This document shows, piece after piece, positions 46,106-55,758 of a stretch of 64,000 nt of DNA. Every line of letters begins with the position of its first letter. The first letter of the stretch is position 1. Below the pieces are notes generated by a model, which worked only from the letters and a program-made list of their open reading frames with translations, made no database searches and had not been told where the DNA came from. A program made the position numbers and the translations under genes. Origin of the DNA: Gemmatimonadaceae bacterium (lineage in GTDB: Bacteria; Gemmatimonadota; Gemmatimonadetes; Gemmatimonadales; Gemmatimonadaceae); NCBI GenBank assembly GCA_036504815.1, contig DASXUN010000003.1, forward strand, positions 1 to 64,000, written 5' to 3'.

Positions 46106-47043
46106 GAGAGCTCCCCACGCTCCCGCTGCCGGCGCCCGCGCCGCCGGCCGAGGGCTATTCGCGCCGCGAAGCGCTCGTCATGGGGCTGTTCGCGCTGGCC
46201 GCGGCGGCGACCGCGACCGGTTGCTCCGCCGCCGACAAGCTGGCGTACGAAGAGTTCGTGCAGAAGCACTTCAAGGACCTCTCGCCGGAGGAGCTGAAGG
46301 ACCGGCTGGCCTCGATGGAGAAGCGGTACACGGAGCAGTTCGGCAAGGAGGTGAAGGTCAGCGCCACGCCGCCGATGCCCGGCGTGCTGTTCGGGTACGC
46401 GCTCGACCTGTCGCGCTGCATCGGCTGCCGGCGCTGCGTCTATGGCTGCGTGGAGGAGAACAACCAGTCCCGCGACCCGCAGACGCACTGGATCACGGTG
46501 CTCGAGATGGACAAGGAAGAGGGCGTGAACCTGCAGAATGCGAACGCGTTCTACGACCACGAGACGGTGCCGGCGCCGGGCAAGTTCTACATGCCGGTGG
46601 CGTGCCAGCACTGCGAGAACCCGCCGTGCGTGAAGGTCTGCCCGGTGCAGGCCACCTGGAAGGAGCCGGACGGCATCGTCGTGATCGACTACGACTGGTG
46701 CATCGGCTGCCGCAACTGCATCGCGGCCTGCCCGTACGGCGCGCGGCGCTTCAACTGGGGCAAGCCGTCGATCCCCAAGGACGAACTGAATCCGAACACC
46801 GAGTACCTCGGCAACCGGCCGCGCCAGCGCGGCGTCGTCGAGAAGTGCTCGTTCTGCCTGCAGCGCGTCCGGAAGGGGCTCTATCCGAAGTGCGTCGAGG
46901 TCTGTCCGGTGGGCGCCCGCAAGTTCGGCAACCTGCTCGATCCGGAGAGCGAGATCCGCTACATCATCGAGAACAAGCGCGTGTACATCCTCAAGGAAGA
47001 GCTGAACACGCAGCCGAAGTTCTTCTACTACTACGGGCTGTGA
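46102..47043 (+). CDS. Tat-exported four-cluster ferredoxin of NrfC/DsrO type
   Basis: A 313-residue electron-transfer subunit. SRREALVMGLFALAAAATATGC is a Tat signal that ends in a lipobox Cys (shown here in parts: SRREALVMG, then ATATGC). Cys groups are CIGCRRCVYGC, CQHCENPPCVKVCP, CIGCRNCIAACP and CSFCLQRVRKGLYPKCVEVCP, four 4Fe-4S clusters. Such subunits join a periplasmic partner to an NrfD membrane protein. Here the partner is likely the tetraheme cytochrome just upstream, as no molybdenum enzyme is encoded. The next gene begins 13 bases downstream after GAGGA. Confidence 0.9.
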   Translation: MRELPTLPLPAPAPPAEGYSRREALVMGLFALAAAATATGCSAADKLAYEEFVQKHFKDLSPEELKDRLASMEKRYTEQFGKEVKVSATPPMPGVLFGYALDLSRCIGCRRCVYGCVEENNQSRDPQTHWITVLEMDKEEGVNLQNANAFYDHETVPAPGKFYMPVACQHCENPPCVKVCPVQATWKEPDGIVVIDYDWCIGCRNCIAACPYGARRFNWGKPSIPKDELNPNTEYLGNRPRQRGVVEKCSFCLQRVRKGLYPKCVEVCPVGARKFGNLLDPESEIRYIIENKRVYILKEELNTQPKFFYYYGL

Positions 47044-47056
47044 GGAGGATGCCGAG

Positions 47057-48286
47057 ATGAATGTCCTCAGCAAGTTCGGCAGCTTCGTCACCGGCACCGC
47101 GCGCATGGCCTTCGTGGGCGGCAACCGGTACTACTACGCCTGGCTCGGAGTGCTGGCGCTCTGCATCGTGCAGGCGGTGTTCGCCTTCTCCCACCAGTTC
47201 CAGAACGGCCTCATCGTCACCAACATGCGGGACTCGGTGTCGTGGGGCTATTACATCGGCAACTTCACCTTCCTCGTCGGCGTGGCGGCTGCGGCGGTGC
47301 TGCTCGTCGTCCCCGCCTACGTCTACGACTGGAAGCCGATCAAGGAAGTGGCGCTCTTCGGCGAACTCCTGGCCGTCTGCTCGATCGTGATGTGCCTGCT
47401 GTTCGTGCTGGTCGACATGGGGCGGCCCGACCGCTTCTGGCACATCGTCCCGTTCCTCGGGCGCATGAACCTGCCCGGTGCCATCATGGCGTGGGACGCG
47501 GTGGTGCTCAACATCTACCTCGCCGTGAACCTGGTCGTGGCGAGCTACCTGGTGTACTGCGGCTACCACGGGATCCACTACAACAAGAAGTTCGTCTGGC
47601 CGCTGGTCATCTTCTCGATCCCGATGGCGATCAGCATCCACACAGTGACGGCCTTCCTCTACAACGGCATGGCGAGCCGCCCATACTGGAACAGCGCCAT
47701 CCTCGCGCCGCGCTTCATCGCCTCCGCCTTCTGCTCGGGGCCGGCGCTGCTGCTGATCCTCTTCCAGATCCTGCGCAAGGTGTCGGCGTTCGAGATCAAG
47801 GACGAGGCCATCCACAAGGTGGCCGAGCTGATGGCCTACGCCATGGGCTTCAACCTGTTCCTGTTTGGCGCCGAGGTGTTCAAGGAGTACTACTCCAACA
47901 CGCACCACCTGGTGCACTACGAATACCTCTTTGCCGGACTGCACGGCGAGCCATCGCCGATAGCGCTGTACGCATGGATGTCGCTGGCGTTCGCCGTCAT
48001 TTCGTTCTTCCTCTTCCTGATTCCAAGGACGCGCCGGAACATCGTGACGATGAACATCGGCTGCGTGCTCATCTACGCGTCGGTCTACATCGAGAAGGGC
48101 ATCGCCCTCATCATTCCGGGCTTCACGCCGGACCAGCTGGGGCAGGTCTACGAGTACGTGCCGAGCGCGACGGAACTGCGCGTGGCGGCGGGCGTGTTCG
48201 GCATCGGCTTCCTGCTCTTCACGCTGATGGTGAAGGTGAGCGTGGCGATTCTCTTTGAGCGGCCGCGGGCGGAGGGGGCGCACTAG
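47057..48286 (+). CDS. NrfD/PsrC/DsrP-family quinone-interacting membrane subunit
   Basis: A 409-residue inner membrane protein with about 10 helices, longer than classical NrfD and like DsrP/HmcC. RDSVSWGYYIGNFTFLVGVA and LVDMGRPDRFWHIVPF are typical of the quinone-facing part, and SIPMAISIHTVTAFLYNGMASRPYWNSAI (given here in segments SIPMAISIHTV, NGMASRPYW) matches that family. With the Fe-S and haem subunits it forms a quinol:cytochrome type module. GAGGA precedes the ATG. Heptamer repeats follow the stop. Confidence 0.88.
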   Translation: MNVLSKFGSFVTGTARMAFVGGNRYYYAWLGVLALCIVQAVFAFSHQFQNGLIVTNMRDSVSWGYYIGNFTFLVGVAAAAVLLVVPAYVYDWKPIKEVALFGELLAVCSIVMCLLFVLVDMGRPDRFWHIVPFLGRMNLPGAIMAWDAVVLNIYLAVNLVVASYLVYCGYHGIHYNKKFVWPLVIFSIPMAISIHTVTAFLYNGMASRPYWNSAILAPRFIASAFCSGPALLLILFQILRKVSAFEIKDEAIHKVAELMAYAMGFNLFLFGAEVFKEYYSNTHHLVHYEYLFAGLHGEPSPIALYAWMSLAFAVISFFLFLIPRTRRNIVTMNIGCVLIYASVYIEKGIALIIPGFTPDQLGQVYEYVPSATELRVAAGVFGIGFLLFTLMVKVSVAILFERPRAEGAH

Positions 48287-48319
48287 GCGATGCGGAAGGA
48301 TTGCCGCGGACTGCTGGCC

Positions 48320-48347
48320 GATGGCCGATGGCGGATGGCGGATGACA
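48320..48347. repeat. Four GATGGCN heptamers after the NrfD gene
   Basis: GATGGCC, GATGGCG, GATGGCG and GATGACA follow in register in the 137-bp gap before the acyl-CoA dehydrogenase gene. Unit and phase match the array at 11826 and 52840. Confidence 0.8.
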
Positions 48348-48423
48348 GCATGCTCCAGAGGCGGGCGACCCGGCAATTGCGTTAGTATTAGGGGTTGTCC
48401 AACCCTCGAATCTCTGCCCCGCC

Positions 48424-49641
48424 ATGTCTGATTCGCTGCTGGGTTCGCCCGCGCTGAGGCCGCGCACGGGCGATCTCTACAACATCGACGCGGCGCTCAC
48501 CGAAGAAGAGCGCGCCATCCGCGACTCGGTGCGCGCCTTCGTCGACGCGAAGGTGATGCCGATCATCGGCCAGTGCTACATCGACGGCCGGTTCCCCACG
48601 GAGCTGATTCCCGAGATGGGCGCGCTGGGCTACTTCGGCGCGAACCTTCCGGAGGAGTACGGCTGCGCCGGGCTCAGCAACGTCGCCTACGGCATCATCA
48701 ACCAGGAACTCGAACGCGGCGACTCGGGCATCCGGTCGTTCTCGTCGGTGCAGGGCGCGCTGGTGATGTATCCGATCTTCACCTTCGGCAGCGAGGAGCA
48801 GAAGCGCCACTGGCTGCCGAAAATGGCGACCGGCGAGGCCATCGGCTGCTTCGGCCTCACCGAGCCCGATTACGGCTCGAACCCCGCCGGCATGATCACC
48901 CGCGCGCGAGAGCAGAAGGACGGCACGTGGGTGCTGAACGGCGCGAAGATGTGGATCACGAACGGCTCGCTGTCGCACGTCGGCGTGGTCTGGGCCAAGA
49001 CGGAGGACAACGACGCCGAGGGCACGAGCGTCCGCGGCTTCCTGGTGCCGACGGGCAGCAAGGGCTACACGATCAAGGAAACCAAGGGGAAGCTGTCGCT
49101 GCGCGCCTCGATGACGAGCGAACTCGTCCTCGACGACGTGCATCTCCCGGCCGACGCCATCCTGCCGAAATCGGGCGGGCTCAAGAGCCCGCTGATGTGC
49201 CTCACGCAGGCGCGGTACGGCATCGCGTGGGGCGCCATGGGGGCGGCGCTGGCGTGCTACGAGGAGGCGCTCAGCTACTCGAAGACGCGCGTGATGTTCG
49301 ACCGCCCGATCGGCGGGTTCCAGATCCAGCAGGTGCGCCTGGCCGACATGCTCACCGAGATCGTGAAGGGGCAGCTCCTGGCGCTCCACCTGGGACGCAT
49401 GAAGGACGCCGGCACCTTCACGCCGCAGCAAGTCAGTCTCGCCAAGCGCAACAACGTCAACGTCGCCACCGACATCGCCCGCGAGGCGCGCCGTCTCCTC
49501 GGCGCCAACGGCATCCTCGCCGAGTACCACTCGATGCGCCACATGGCCAACCTCGAGAGCGTGTACACGTACGAGGGGACGCACGACGTGCACTCGCTGG
49601 TCATCGGGATGGCGGAGACGGGGTTGAACGCCTTCAAATAG
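48424..49641 (+). CDS. Acyl-CoA dehydrogenase, glutaryl-CoA dehydrogenase type
   Basis: A 405-residue FAD enzyme that oxidises an acyl-CoA and passes electrons to ETF. FSSVQGALVMYPIFTFG, GCFGLTEPDYGSNPAGM (the FAD/substrate loop) and the catalytic Glu in VYTYEGTHDVHSLVIG fit glutaryl-CoA dehydrogenase, which also decarboxylates. Lys/Trp breakdown via glutaryl-CoA is the usual role, but other acyl groups cannot be excluded. etfBA are encoded 4 kb downstream and the Etf:quinone reductase candidate at 59.7 kb. An 11-bp repeat array follows at once. Confidence 0.9.
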   Translation: MSDSLLGSPALRPRTGDLYNIDAALTEEERAIRDSVRAFVDAKVMPIIGQCYIDGRFPTELIPEMGALGYFGANLPEEYGCAGLSNVAYGIINQELERGDSGIRSFSSVQGALVMYPIFTFGSEEQKRHWLPKMATGEAIGCFGLTEPDYGSNPAGMITRAREQKDGTWVLNGAKMWITNGSLSHVGVVWAKTEDNDAEGTSVRGFLVPTGSKGYTIKETKGKLSLRASMTSELVLDDVHLPADAILPKSGGLKSPLMCLTQARYGIAWGAMGAALACYEEALSYSKTRVMFDRPIGGFQIQQVRLADMLTEIVKGQLLALHLGRMKDAGTFTPQQVSLAKRNNVNVATDIAREARRLLGANGILAEYHSMRHMANLESVYTYEGTHDVHSLVIGMAETGLNAFK

Positions 49642-49645
49642 AGAA

Positions 49646-49695
49646 ACAACAGAGAGACAACAGAGAAACAACAGAGAGACAACAGAGAGCCAACA
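49646..49695. repeat. 11-bp repeats ACAACAGAGAR
   Basis: About four and a half units: ACAACAGAGAG, ACAACAGAGAA, ACAACAGAGAG, ACAACAGAGAG and CCAACAG, running into the GTG of the next gene. The complement of this unit is the array at 29306-29338. Confidence 0.8.
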
Positions 49696-51006
49696 GTGGG
49701 CATCATCCTCTACTCCATTCCCTTCTTTTTCCTGTTGATCGGGATGGAGCTTGCCTACGCGGTCTGGTCGGGAAAGCATCTCCTGCGGCTGAATGACTCG
49801 ATCGCCGACCTCTCGTGCGGCATCCTCTCGCAAATCAGCGGCGTCTTCACCAAGCTCTTCTCGGTCGGGATCTTCATCTGGATCGGTGAGCGATGGACGC
49901 TGCAGGGATGGTTCGGCGTCCCAGCCTGGCCCGCGGCGCTCCCGTTCTTCCGCGTCGACACCTTTCCGTGGTTTGGCGTTCGCGGTCCCGAATTCGCCAG
50001 CTGGGCGCTGGCGTTCGTGCTCGTGGACCTCGCGTACTACTTCAGCCACCGCTACGCCCACGAAATCAACCTGCTCTGGGCCGGGCACGTGGTGCACCAC
50101 TCGAGCGAGGAGTACAATCTGGCCGTGGCGCTGCGCCAGAGTTCGCTGCACGGCCTGATGTCGTGGGTCTTCTATGCGCCGCTGGCCGTGCTCGGCATGC
50201 CGTGGCAGCTCTTCGTGGCGTGCAACGCGCTGAATCTCGTCTATCAGTTCTGGATTCACACGCGCGCCGTGGGCAAGCTGGGGCGCGTGGCGGAGTATGT
50301 CCTCAACACGCCGTCCCACCACCGCGTGCACCATGGCGTGAACCCGAAGTACCAGGACAGGAACTACGCCGGGGTCTTCATCACGTGGGACCGCCTGTTC
50401 GGCACATTCGTCGCCGAGGAGGAAGAGCCCGTGTACGGCCTTACGCGCGCGCTGCGCAGCTGGAACCCGCTGTGGGCGAACGTGCACGTCTTCTGGGAGA
50501 TCGTGAAGGCGGTCGGGTCGGCGGAGTCCTCGCAGGAGCGGTGGATGTATGTCTTCGGGCCGCCGGGATGGCGCCCTGACCGGCTCGGCGGACGCGTCCG
50601 GCCGCACGAGGTCCGCGTCGAGACGTTCGAGCGTTACGACCCCAAGATCCCGGGCTCGCTCGCGGCGTATGGCCTGTTCCATTTCACCTGCGCGGTGCTG
50701 GCGACAGTGCTTCTGCTGGCCGGCGCAACGCGCCTGCCGGTGACACAGCTGGCGGCCGGCGGATTCTATGTTGCCATATCGCTGACGGCGATTGGCGGGA
50801 TCTTCGAGGCGGAACGATGGGCGGCGCCGCTCGAGACGTCACGCCTTGTCGTGCTGGGCGCCGCCACCGCGGTGCTCTGGCGCATGCAGGTGGTGCCTGG
50901 GTGGTTTGCCGGGCTGACTGCGGTGGCGGTCGTCGGATCGCTGGCCTGGTTCATTCCGCGTCGCGGCTTCCTGACGGAAAACACGCCGGCGCCGGTGATG
51001 CAGTAG
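49696..51006 (+). CDS. Sterol desaturase/fatty acid hydroxylase family membrane protein
   Basis: A 436-residue membrane di-iron enzyme. The His boxes are HRYAHE (about 122), [11 protein letters not shown] (about 135) and [11 protein letters not shown] (about 210), as in the alkylglycerol monooxygenase-like group. It starts at a GTG that abuts the repeat array and has no visible ribosome site; another start a little downstream is possible. Hydrophobic helices flank the boxes, with a further membrane region at the C-terminus ([29 protein letters not shown]). Substrate unknown; lipids are likely. Confidence 0.88.
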   Translation: MGIILYSIPFFFLLIGMELAYAVWSGKHLLRLNDSIADLSCGILSQISGVFTKLFSVGIFIWIGERWTLQGWFGVPAWPAALPFFRVDTFPWFGVRGPEFASWALAFVLVDLAYYFSHRYAHEINLLWAGHVVHHSSEEYNLAVALRQSSLHGLMSWVFYAPLAVLGMPWQLFVACNALNLVYQFWIHTRAVGKLGRVAEYVLNTPSHHRVHHGVNPKYQDRNYAGVFITWDRLFGTFVAEEEEPVYGLTRALRSWNPLWANVHVFWEIVKAVGSAESSQERWMYVFGPPGWRPDRLGGRVRPHEVRVETFERYDPKIPGSLAAYGLFHFTCAVLATVLLLAGATRLPVTQLAAGGFYVAISLTAIGGIFEAERWAAPLETSRLVVLGAATAVLWRMQVVPGWFAGLTAVAVVGSLAWFIPRRGFLTENTPAPVMQ

Positions 51007-51025
51007 GGGCGGGCGGAAGGCGAAG

Positions 51026-51046
51026 GATGGGAGACGGGAGCTGGGT
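51026..51046. repeat. Short heptamer run (GATGGGA, GACGGGA, GCTGGGT)
   Basis: Two and a half units of the GAYGGBR kind lie in the 138-bp gap before the M28 peptidase gene. It is too short to be sure alone, but it matches the family of arrays elsewhere. Confidence 0.4.
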
Positions 51047-51144
51047 GGCTTGTCTCTCGGCAGTTTGTTCAGCAGACGCTCGATGCGGGGCGTAGCACTC
51101 GGTAGTACTCACTTGACACATCGATCCTCACAGGCAGGTGGCCT

Positions 51145-52815
51145 TTGACACACACCATTCGACGTTCACTGATACTTGCCGCGGCGTTTGCCGTCGCCTG
51201 CGGCAGTTCCGATTCCGATCCTTTCAAACAGAAGATCCCAGGCGATGGAATCGCGGCCATCGACACGGCCTCGCTGATGCATCACATCCGCGTGCTGGCC
51301 GATGACTCGCTGCTCGGGCGCGCCCCGGGGACGCTGGGCGAGGAGAAGACGGCCGCGTACGTGGAAGCGCAATTCTCCGGGATGGGACTGAAGCCGGGCA
51401 ATCCCGACGGCACGTACTTCCAGAAGGTGCCGATGGTCGGCATCACGGTGACGAACAGCCCGACGATGACCTTCGCCAAGGGCGGCGCCACCGCGTCGCT
51501 GAAGTGGCGCGACGACTTTGTCGCGTGGACCAAGCACGTGAACGAGACAGCCGCGCTGCGCAACTCGGAGCTCGTCTTTGTCGGGTACGGCGTCGAGGCG
51601 CCGGAATTCGGCTGGGACGATTTCAAGGGCGTGGACCTGAAGGGGAAGACGATGGTCGTCCTCGTCAACGATCCGCCGGTTGCGGACACGGCGATCTTCG
51701 GCGGGCCGCGGATGACGTATTACGGCCGCTGGACCTACAAGTATGAGCAGGGGCTGAAGCACAAGGCGGCGGGCGTGCTCATCGTCCACGAGACGAAGGA
51801 AGCCGGCTACCCCTTCGCCGTGGTGCAGGGGAAGACCGCCGAGCAGTTCGACCTCGTGACGCCGGACAAGAACATGGCCCGCAGTGACGTCGAGGGGTGG
51901 ATCACCCTCGACCAGGCCAAGGCGCTGTTCAAGATGGCGGGGCAGGATTTCGACTCGCTCAAGGCGAAGGCGGCCACCAAGGAGTTCGCACCCGTTCCGC
52001 TGGGCGTCCGCGCCAGTGTCACCCTGAAGAACAAGCTGCGGACGATCGAGTCCCGGAACCTCGTGGCGAAGCTCGAAGGGAGCGACTCGACGCTCAAGAA
52101 CGAGTACATCGTCTACAATGCCCATTGGGACTACTTCGGCGTCGGCGCCAAGGTGAACGGCGACTCGATTTACAACGGCGCGTCGGACAACGCCACGGGT
52201 GTGGCCGGGCTGCTGTGCATCGCCAAGGCGTTCTCGCTCCTGCCGGCGCCCAAGCGCTCCATCCTCTTCCTCTCCGTCACCGCGGAAGAGCAGGGACTGC
52301 TCGGCTCGCAGTACTACGCGACCAACCCGCTGTATCCGATCAACAAGACCGTCGCGATCATCAACATGGACGGTCTCAACACGTGGGGCCTCACGTCCGA
52401 CATCGTCGTGATGGGCTACGGCGCGTCGGACCTGGACGACTACGCGCGCGCGGCGGCCGAGGAACAGCATGGCCGGGTGCTGCGCCCTGATGCCGAGCCG
52501 GAGAAGGGGTACTACTACCGCTCCGACCACTTCAACTTCGCCAAGGTCGGCGTCCCCGCCTTCTATCCGGGCGCAGGCGTGACGTTCGTCGGCAAGGATT
52601 CGACGTATGGCATGCAGAAGCGCGCCGAGTACGTGGCCAACCACTACCACAAGCCGTCGGACGACATCAAACCCAGCTGGGACCTGTCGGGTGCGGCGCA
52701 GGACGCGCAGCTCTACTATCGGATGGGCTATCGGGTGGCGATCGCGCCCACCTGGCCGCAGTGGAAGCCGGGGAACGAGTTCCGGGCGATCCGCGAGGCA
52801 AGCCTGAAGAAGTAG
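51145..52815 (+). CDS. M28-family zinc aminopeptidase lipoprotein
   Basis: A 556-residue secreted peptidase. The signal ends in a lipobox (AFAVACGSS). A PA-type insert occupies about residues 110-290. The M28 zinc ligands are in YNAHWDYFGV (His), NGASDNATGVAG (Asp), SVTAEEQGLLGS (Glu, with the base Glu), INMDGLN (Asp) and a late His (NHYHKPSDD). It should release N-terminal amino acids from peptides. The start is TTG in the best frame with CAGGTGG ahead; no in-frame ATG gives a signal peptide. Repeats with a long hairpin follow the stop. Confidence 0.88.
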   Translation: MTHTIRRSLILAAAFAVACGSSDSDPFKQKIPGDGIAAIDTASLMHHIRVLADDSLLGRAPGTLGEEKTAAYVEAQFSGMGLKPGNPDGTYFQKVPMVGITVTNSPTMTFAKGGATASLKWRDDFVAWTKHVNETAALRNSELVFVGYGVEAPEFGWDDFKGVDLKGKTMVVLVNDPPVADTAIFGGPRMTYYGRWTYKYEQGLKHKAAGVLIVHETKEAGYPFAVVQGKTAEQFDLVTPDKNMARSDVEGWITLDQAKALFKMAGQDFDSLKAKAATKEFAPVPLGVRASVTLKNKLRTIESRNLVAKLEGSDSTLKNEYIVYNAHWDYFGVGAKVNGDSIYNGASDNATGVAGLLCIAKAFSLLPAPKRSILFLSVTAEEQGLLGSQYYATNPLYPINKTVAIINMDGLNTWGLTSDIVVMGYGASDLDDYARAAAEEQHGRVLRPDAEPEKGYYYRSDHFNFAKVGVPAFYPGAGVTFVGKDSTYGMQKRAEYVANHYHKPSDDIKPSWDLSGAAQDAQLYYRMGYRVAIAPTWPQWKPGNEFRAIREASLKK

Positions 52816-52839
52816 AGACGGTTTAAGTGTTGGGATGGT

Positions 52840-52936
52840 GATGGCGGATGGCGGATGGCGGATGGCTGATGGCAGATGGCAGATGGCTGATGGCGGATGA
52901 CTGCGCGACTTCGCGGTCATCCGCCATCTGCCATCT
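52840..52936. repeat. Nine GATGGCN heptamers with a facing arm: 21-bp hairpin
   Basis: Heptamers run from 52840 to 52902. Bases 52881-52901 pair with 52916-52936 with a single mismatch, and the 14-base loop (TGCGCGACTTCGCG) can pair further. The element lies between convergent genes, so it could stop transcription from both sides. It is the largest example in the window. Confidence 0.85.
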
Positions 52937-52949
52937 CCCGGCACGGTCG

Positions 52950-53720
52950 CTACGCTCGCTTCCGCCGCACCGCCAGCCTGCCGCGCAGTCCTCGCGGGAT
53001 CATCGTCAGCACCCGCCACATCACCTTGTTGAGCAGGCCCGGCACACAGATCACGCTGCCCCCGCGTTCCAGCTGCCTGAGCGACGTCTCCACGACGTGC
53101 TCCGCCCGGCCCCACATCCAGCCCGGGATCTGCTGCTTGACGTGCGGCATCTCCGCGTGGATTTCCGTGTGGGTAAAGCCGGGGCAGAGCGCCTGGACAC
53201 GGACGCCAGCGCCACGCACTTCGGTGTCGAGTCCGAGCGAGAACGACGTCACATAGGCCTTGCTGGCCGAGTAGTTGACGTTGCCGGGGCCGAAGAGAAA
53301 GCCGGCGATGGAGCTGACATTGATGATGCCGCCGGCGCCATGCTCGATCATCCGCGGCAGCGCCGCGGCGCACAGGCGCATCGGAGCCAGCATGTGGAGG
53401 CGCAGCATGTTCATCTGCGGCTCGATCGGGATCTTGTGCAGCTTGCCGGTGGTGGCGAAGCCCGCGTTGTTGACGAGGAGGTCGAGGCGGGGGAGGGCGG
53501 CGGTGCGCGCCGCGACGTCCTCCCGCCCCGCGTCGGTCGCGAGGTCGGCGGTCCACGCCTCGCAGCGAATTCCGTACTGTGCCGAGAGCTCCCGTCCCAA
53601 CGCCTCGATGCGCGGCGTGGACCGGGCGACCAGGATCAAGTCATAGCCGCGCCGGGCGAGTGCCGAGGCGAAGGTGCGGCCAATGCCAGCGGAAGCGCCG
53701 GTGACGAGAGCGAGGGGCAT
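52950..53720 (-). CDS. Short-chain dehydrogenase/reductase
   Basis: A 256-residue classical SDR. Cofactor loop is TGASAGIGRTF (7-17), NNAGFATTG (about 84), the catalytic Ser is in NVSSIAGF and the YxxxK motif in YSASKAYVTSF (about 150). The Gly-rich loop without an early acidic residue and the Arg in LVARSTPR suggest NADP. The C-terminus is basic (RGLRGRLAVRRKRA). ATG at 53720 is chosen; upstream the frame crosses the repeat element. Substrate unknown. It is convergent with the M28 gene and divergent from etfB. Confidence 0.88.
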   Translation of the reverse strand: MPLALVTGASAGIGRTFASALARRGYDLILVARSTPRIEALGRELSAQYGIRCEAWTADLATDAGREDVAARTAALPRLDLLVNNAGFATTGKLHKIPIEPQMNMLRLHMLAPMRLCAAALPRMIEHGAGGIINVSSIAGFLFGPGNVNYSASKAYVTSFSLGLDTEVRGAGVRVQALCPGFTHTEIHAEMPHVKQQIPGWMWGRAEHVVETSLRQLERGGSVICVPGLLNKVMWRVLTMIPRGLRGRLAVRRKRA

Positions 53721-53733
53721 CGGTGGGGCCAGG

Positions 53734-53851
53734 AATGGCGGATGGCAGGAGGCAGATGGCGGATGTCGGGCTGAAGAATGGTGGCCGAGCCGCTGCTTGG
53801 CTACCTCGCCGAGCTCCTCCGCCCTCTGCCATCTGCCTTCCGCCATCTGCC
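53734..53851. repeat. Facing heptamer arrays between SDR and etfB
   Basis: Left units are AATGGCG, GATGGCA, GGAGGCA, GATGGCG and GATGTCG (53734-53768). A reverse-strand array follows near 53824-53855. GGCAGATGGCGGA (53751-53763) is perfectly complementary to 53839-53851, enclosing a loop of about 75 bases. It lies in the divergent promoter space. Confidence 0.75.
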
Positions 53852-53906
53852 CATCGGCACCGCAACCGTATAGCTTGAAGGCGCACTCCAACCGAGGGTT
53901 TTCACG

Positions 53907-54659
53907 GTGAAATTGGCCGTGTGCATCAAGCGCGTTCCCGACATGGAAGGGCGCTTCAAGATCGCGTCGTCCGGTACCGGCATTGACGAGGCGGGTCTCA
54001 AGTTCGACATGTCCGACTTCGACGGCTATGCCGCCGAAGTCGCCATCCAGATCACCGAGAAGCTCGGCGCTGGCGAGGTGACGGTCATCTCACTCGGACC
54101 CGATGTCGTTCAGGAGACGTTGCGCAAGGCGCTCTCGATGGGTGCGCACCGGGCGGTGCAGCTCAAGCACGACGCGCCGGTCAGCGACGGCCTCGCCATC
54201 GCCACGGCGCTCGCCGCCGAGCTCAAGGACGGCGGCTACGACCTGATCCTCTGCGGCCGCATGGCCGTGGACACGCAGAACCGGTCCACCGGCGTCTTCC
54301 TCGCCGAGCTGCTGGGACTGCCGGTCATCACCGCCATCTCCCAGCTGAACGTCGAAGGGGGCGCGGTCAAGGCGCGACGCGAACTGGAGGGGGCCTACGA
54401 GCTGATCGAGTGCCCGCTGCCGGCGGTCGTCACAATAGACGAAGGGATCGCCCGCGCGCGCTATCCCTCGCTGAAGGGGATCATGGCGGCCAAGAAAAAG
54501 CCGCTCGAGGTCAGGCCGGCGCAGTTGGGACCGGTCACCTACCAGTTGGAGAAGATGGAACTCCCGGCCGAGCGGGCCGCGGGACGCATCATCGGCGAGG
54601 GGAAGGACGCGGTCCCCGAACTCGTCCGTCTCCTCAAGGAAGAGGCGAAGGTGCTCTAA
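53907..54659 (+). CDS. etfB: Electron transfer flavoprotein beta subunit
   Basis: A 250-residue subunit that binds AMP and helps ETF take electrons from acyl-CoA dehydrogenases. MKLAVCIKRVPD, ISLGPDVVQETLRKALSMGAHRAV and the recognition/AMP region ILCGRMAVDTQNRSTGVFLAELLG are all family features; the loop for acyl-CoA dehydrogenase docking precedes AAKKKPLEV. The start is GTG after GAGGG. The stop shares a base with etfA. No FixC/FixX genes are adjacent, so this looks like the group I (catabolic) ETF. Confidence 0.95.
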   Translation: MKLAVCIKRVPDMEGRFKIASSGTGIDEAGLKFDMSDFDGYAAEVAIQITEKLGAGEVTVISLGPDVVQETLRKALSMGAHRAVQLKHDAPVSDGLAIATALAAELKDGGYDLILCGRMAVDTQNRSTGVFLAELLGLPVITAISQLNVEGGAVKARRELEGAYELIECPLPAVVTIDEGIARARYPSLKGIMAAKKKPLEVRPAQLGPVTYQLEKMELPAERAAGRIIGEGKDAVPELVRLLKEEAKVL

Positions 54660-55642
54660 TGGCGAACATTCTCGCATTCTCCGAAACACGCCTCGGCGAG
54701 CTGCGCCGCGCCGGGCTCGAGACCGTCACCGCGGCGCGCCAGGTGGCCGATGCCACGGGCGGTCAGGTGCACGCCGTGCTGGTGGGCGCTCCCGGCGTCG
54801 CGCAGCACGCCGCGAAGCTGGCGGCGCACGGCGCCGACGTGGTGCTGGTGATGGAGCACGACGCGTTCGCCAACTACAACCCCGAAGCCATCGCGGCGAC
54901 GCTTGCCGCACGCCTGGGCGACGGCTATCGCGCCGCGTTCTTCGCGGCGAGCGCCATCGGGCACGATCTCGTGGCGCGCGTCGCCGCGAAGCTGAAGCTC
55001 GCGTATGCCTCCGACGTCACCGAGTTCACCTTCTCGGCCGACACCGTGGCCGTGGCCCATCCGGGCTACACCAACAAGATCGTGCAGCGCTTCGTGCTGA
55101 AGGCCACGCCGGCGCTCATCTCGCTGCGTGCCGGGGCCGTGCTCCCCGTCGAGAGCGCCAAGGCGGGCGCGGTCGAGACGCTGGCGCCGGCCGTCGACCC
55201 GACGGCGGTGCGCGTGAAGGTGACGCTCACCGAGAAGGCGGCGGGCGGCAAGATCGACCTCGGCGAGGCGCCGGTGATCATCGCCGGCGGTCGCGGCCTC
55301 AAGGAAGCGGCGAACTTCAAGCTGGTTGAAGATCTGGCAGCGGCGTTTGGCAATGCGGCGGTCGGCGCGACGCGCGCGGTCACCGACGACGGCTGGCGGC
55401 CCCACTCGGACCAGATTGGCCAGACGGGGCGGCTCGTGAGCCCCGATCTCTACGTGGCCTGCGGCATCTCCGGCGCCATCCAGCACCTGGCCGGCATGCG
55501 CACCTCGAAGACGATCGTCGCGATCAACAAGGACAAGGAAGCGCCGATCTTCAAGGCCGCCGACTACGGCATCGTGGGCGACGTGATGGACGTGCTCCCG
55601 GTGCTCACCGCGGCGGTCAAGGCGGCGAAGGCCGGGGCGTAA
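54659..55642 (+). CDS. etfA: Electron transfer flavoprotein alpha subunit
   Basis: A 327-residue FAD-binding subunit. The C-terminal flavin domain has [33 protein letters not shown] (here in parts), [21 protein letters not shown] and [20 protein letters not shown], the standard ETF alpha motifs. It overlaps etfB by one base. Electrons would flow to the membrane Fe-S oxidoreductase encoded at 59.7 kb. Gene order and length are ordinary. Confidence 0.96.
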   Translation: MANILAFSETRLGELRRAGLETVTAARQVADATGGQVHAVLVGAPGVAQHAAKLAAHGADVVLVMEHDAFANYNPEAIAATLAARLGDGYRAAFFAASAIGHDLVARVAAKLKLAYASDVTEFTFSADTVAVAHPGYTNKIVQRFVLKATPALISLRAGAVLPVESAKAGAVETLAPAVDPTAVRVKVTLTEKAAGGKIDLGEAPVIIAGGRGLKEAANFKLVEDLAAAFGNAAVGATRAVTDDGWRPHSDQIGQTGRLVSPDLYVACGISGAIQHLAGMRTSKTIVAINKDKEAPIFKAADYGIVGDVMDVLPVLTAAVKAAKAGA

Positions 55643-55758
55643 CGACACGTCGGGCGGCGCCTCGGTGCGGGAGGCGACGCCGCTTCGGTACCATGTTCTG
55701 ACTTGCGCACCGCGCCGCTCGATGCCAACGCGCGGTGTAGGCCGACAACCCAGATCCG

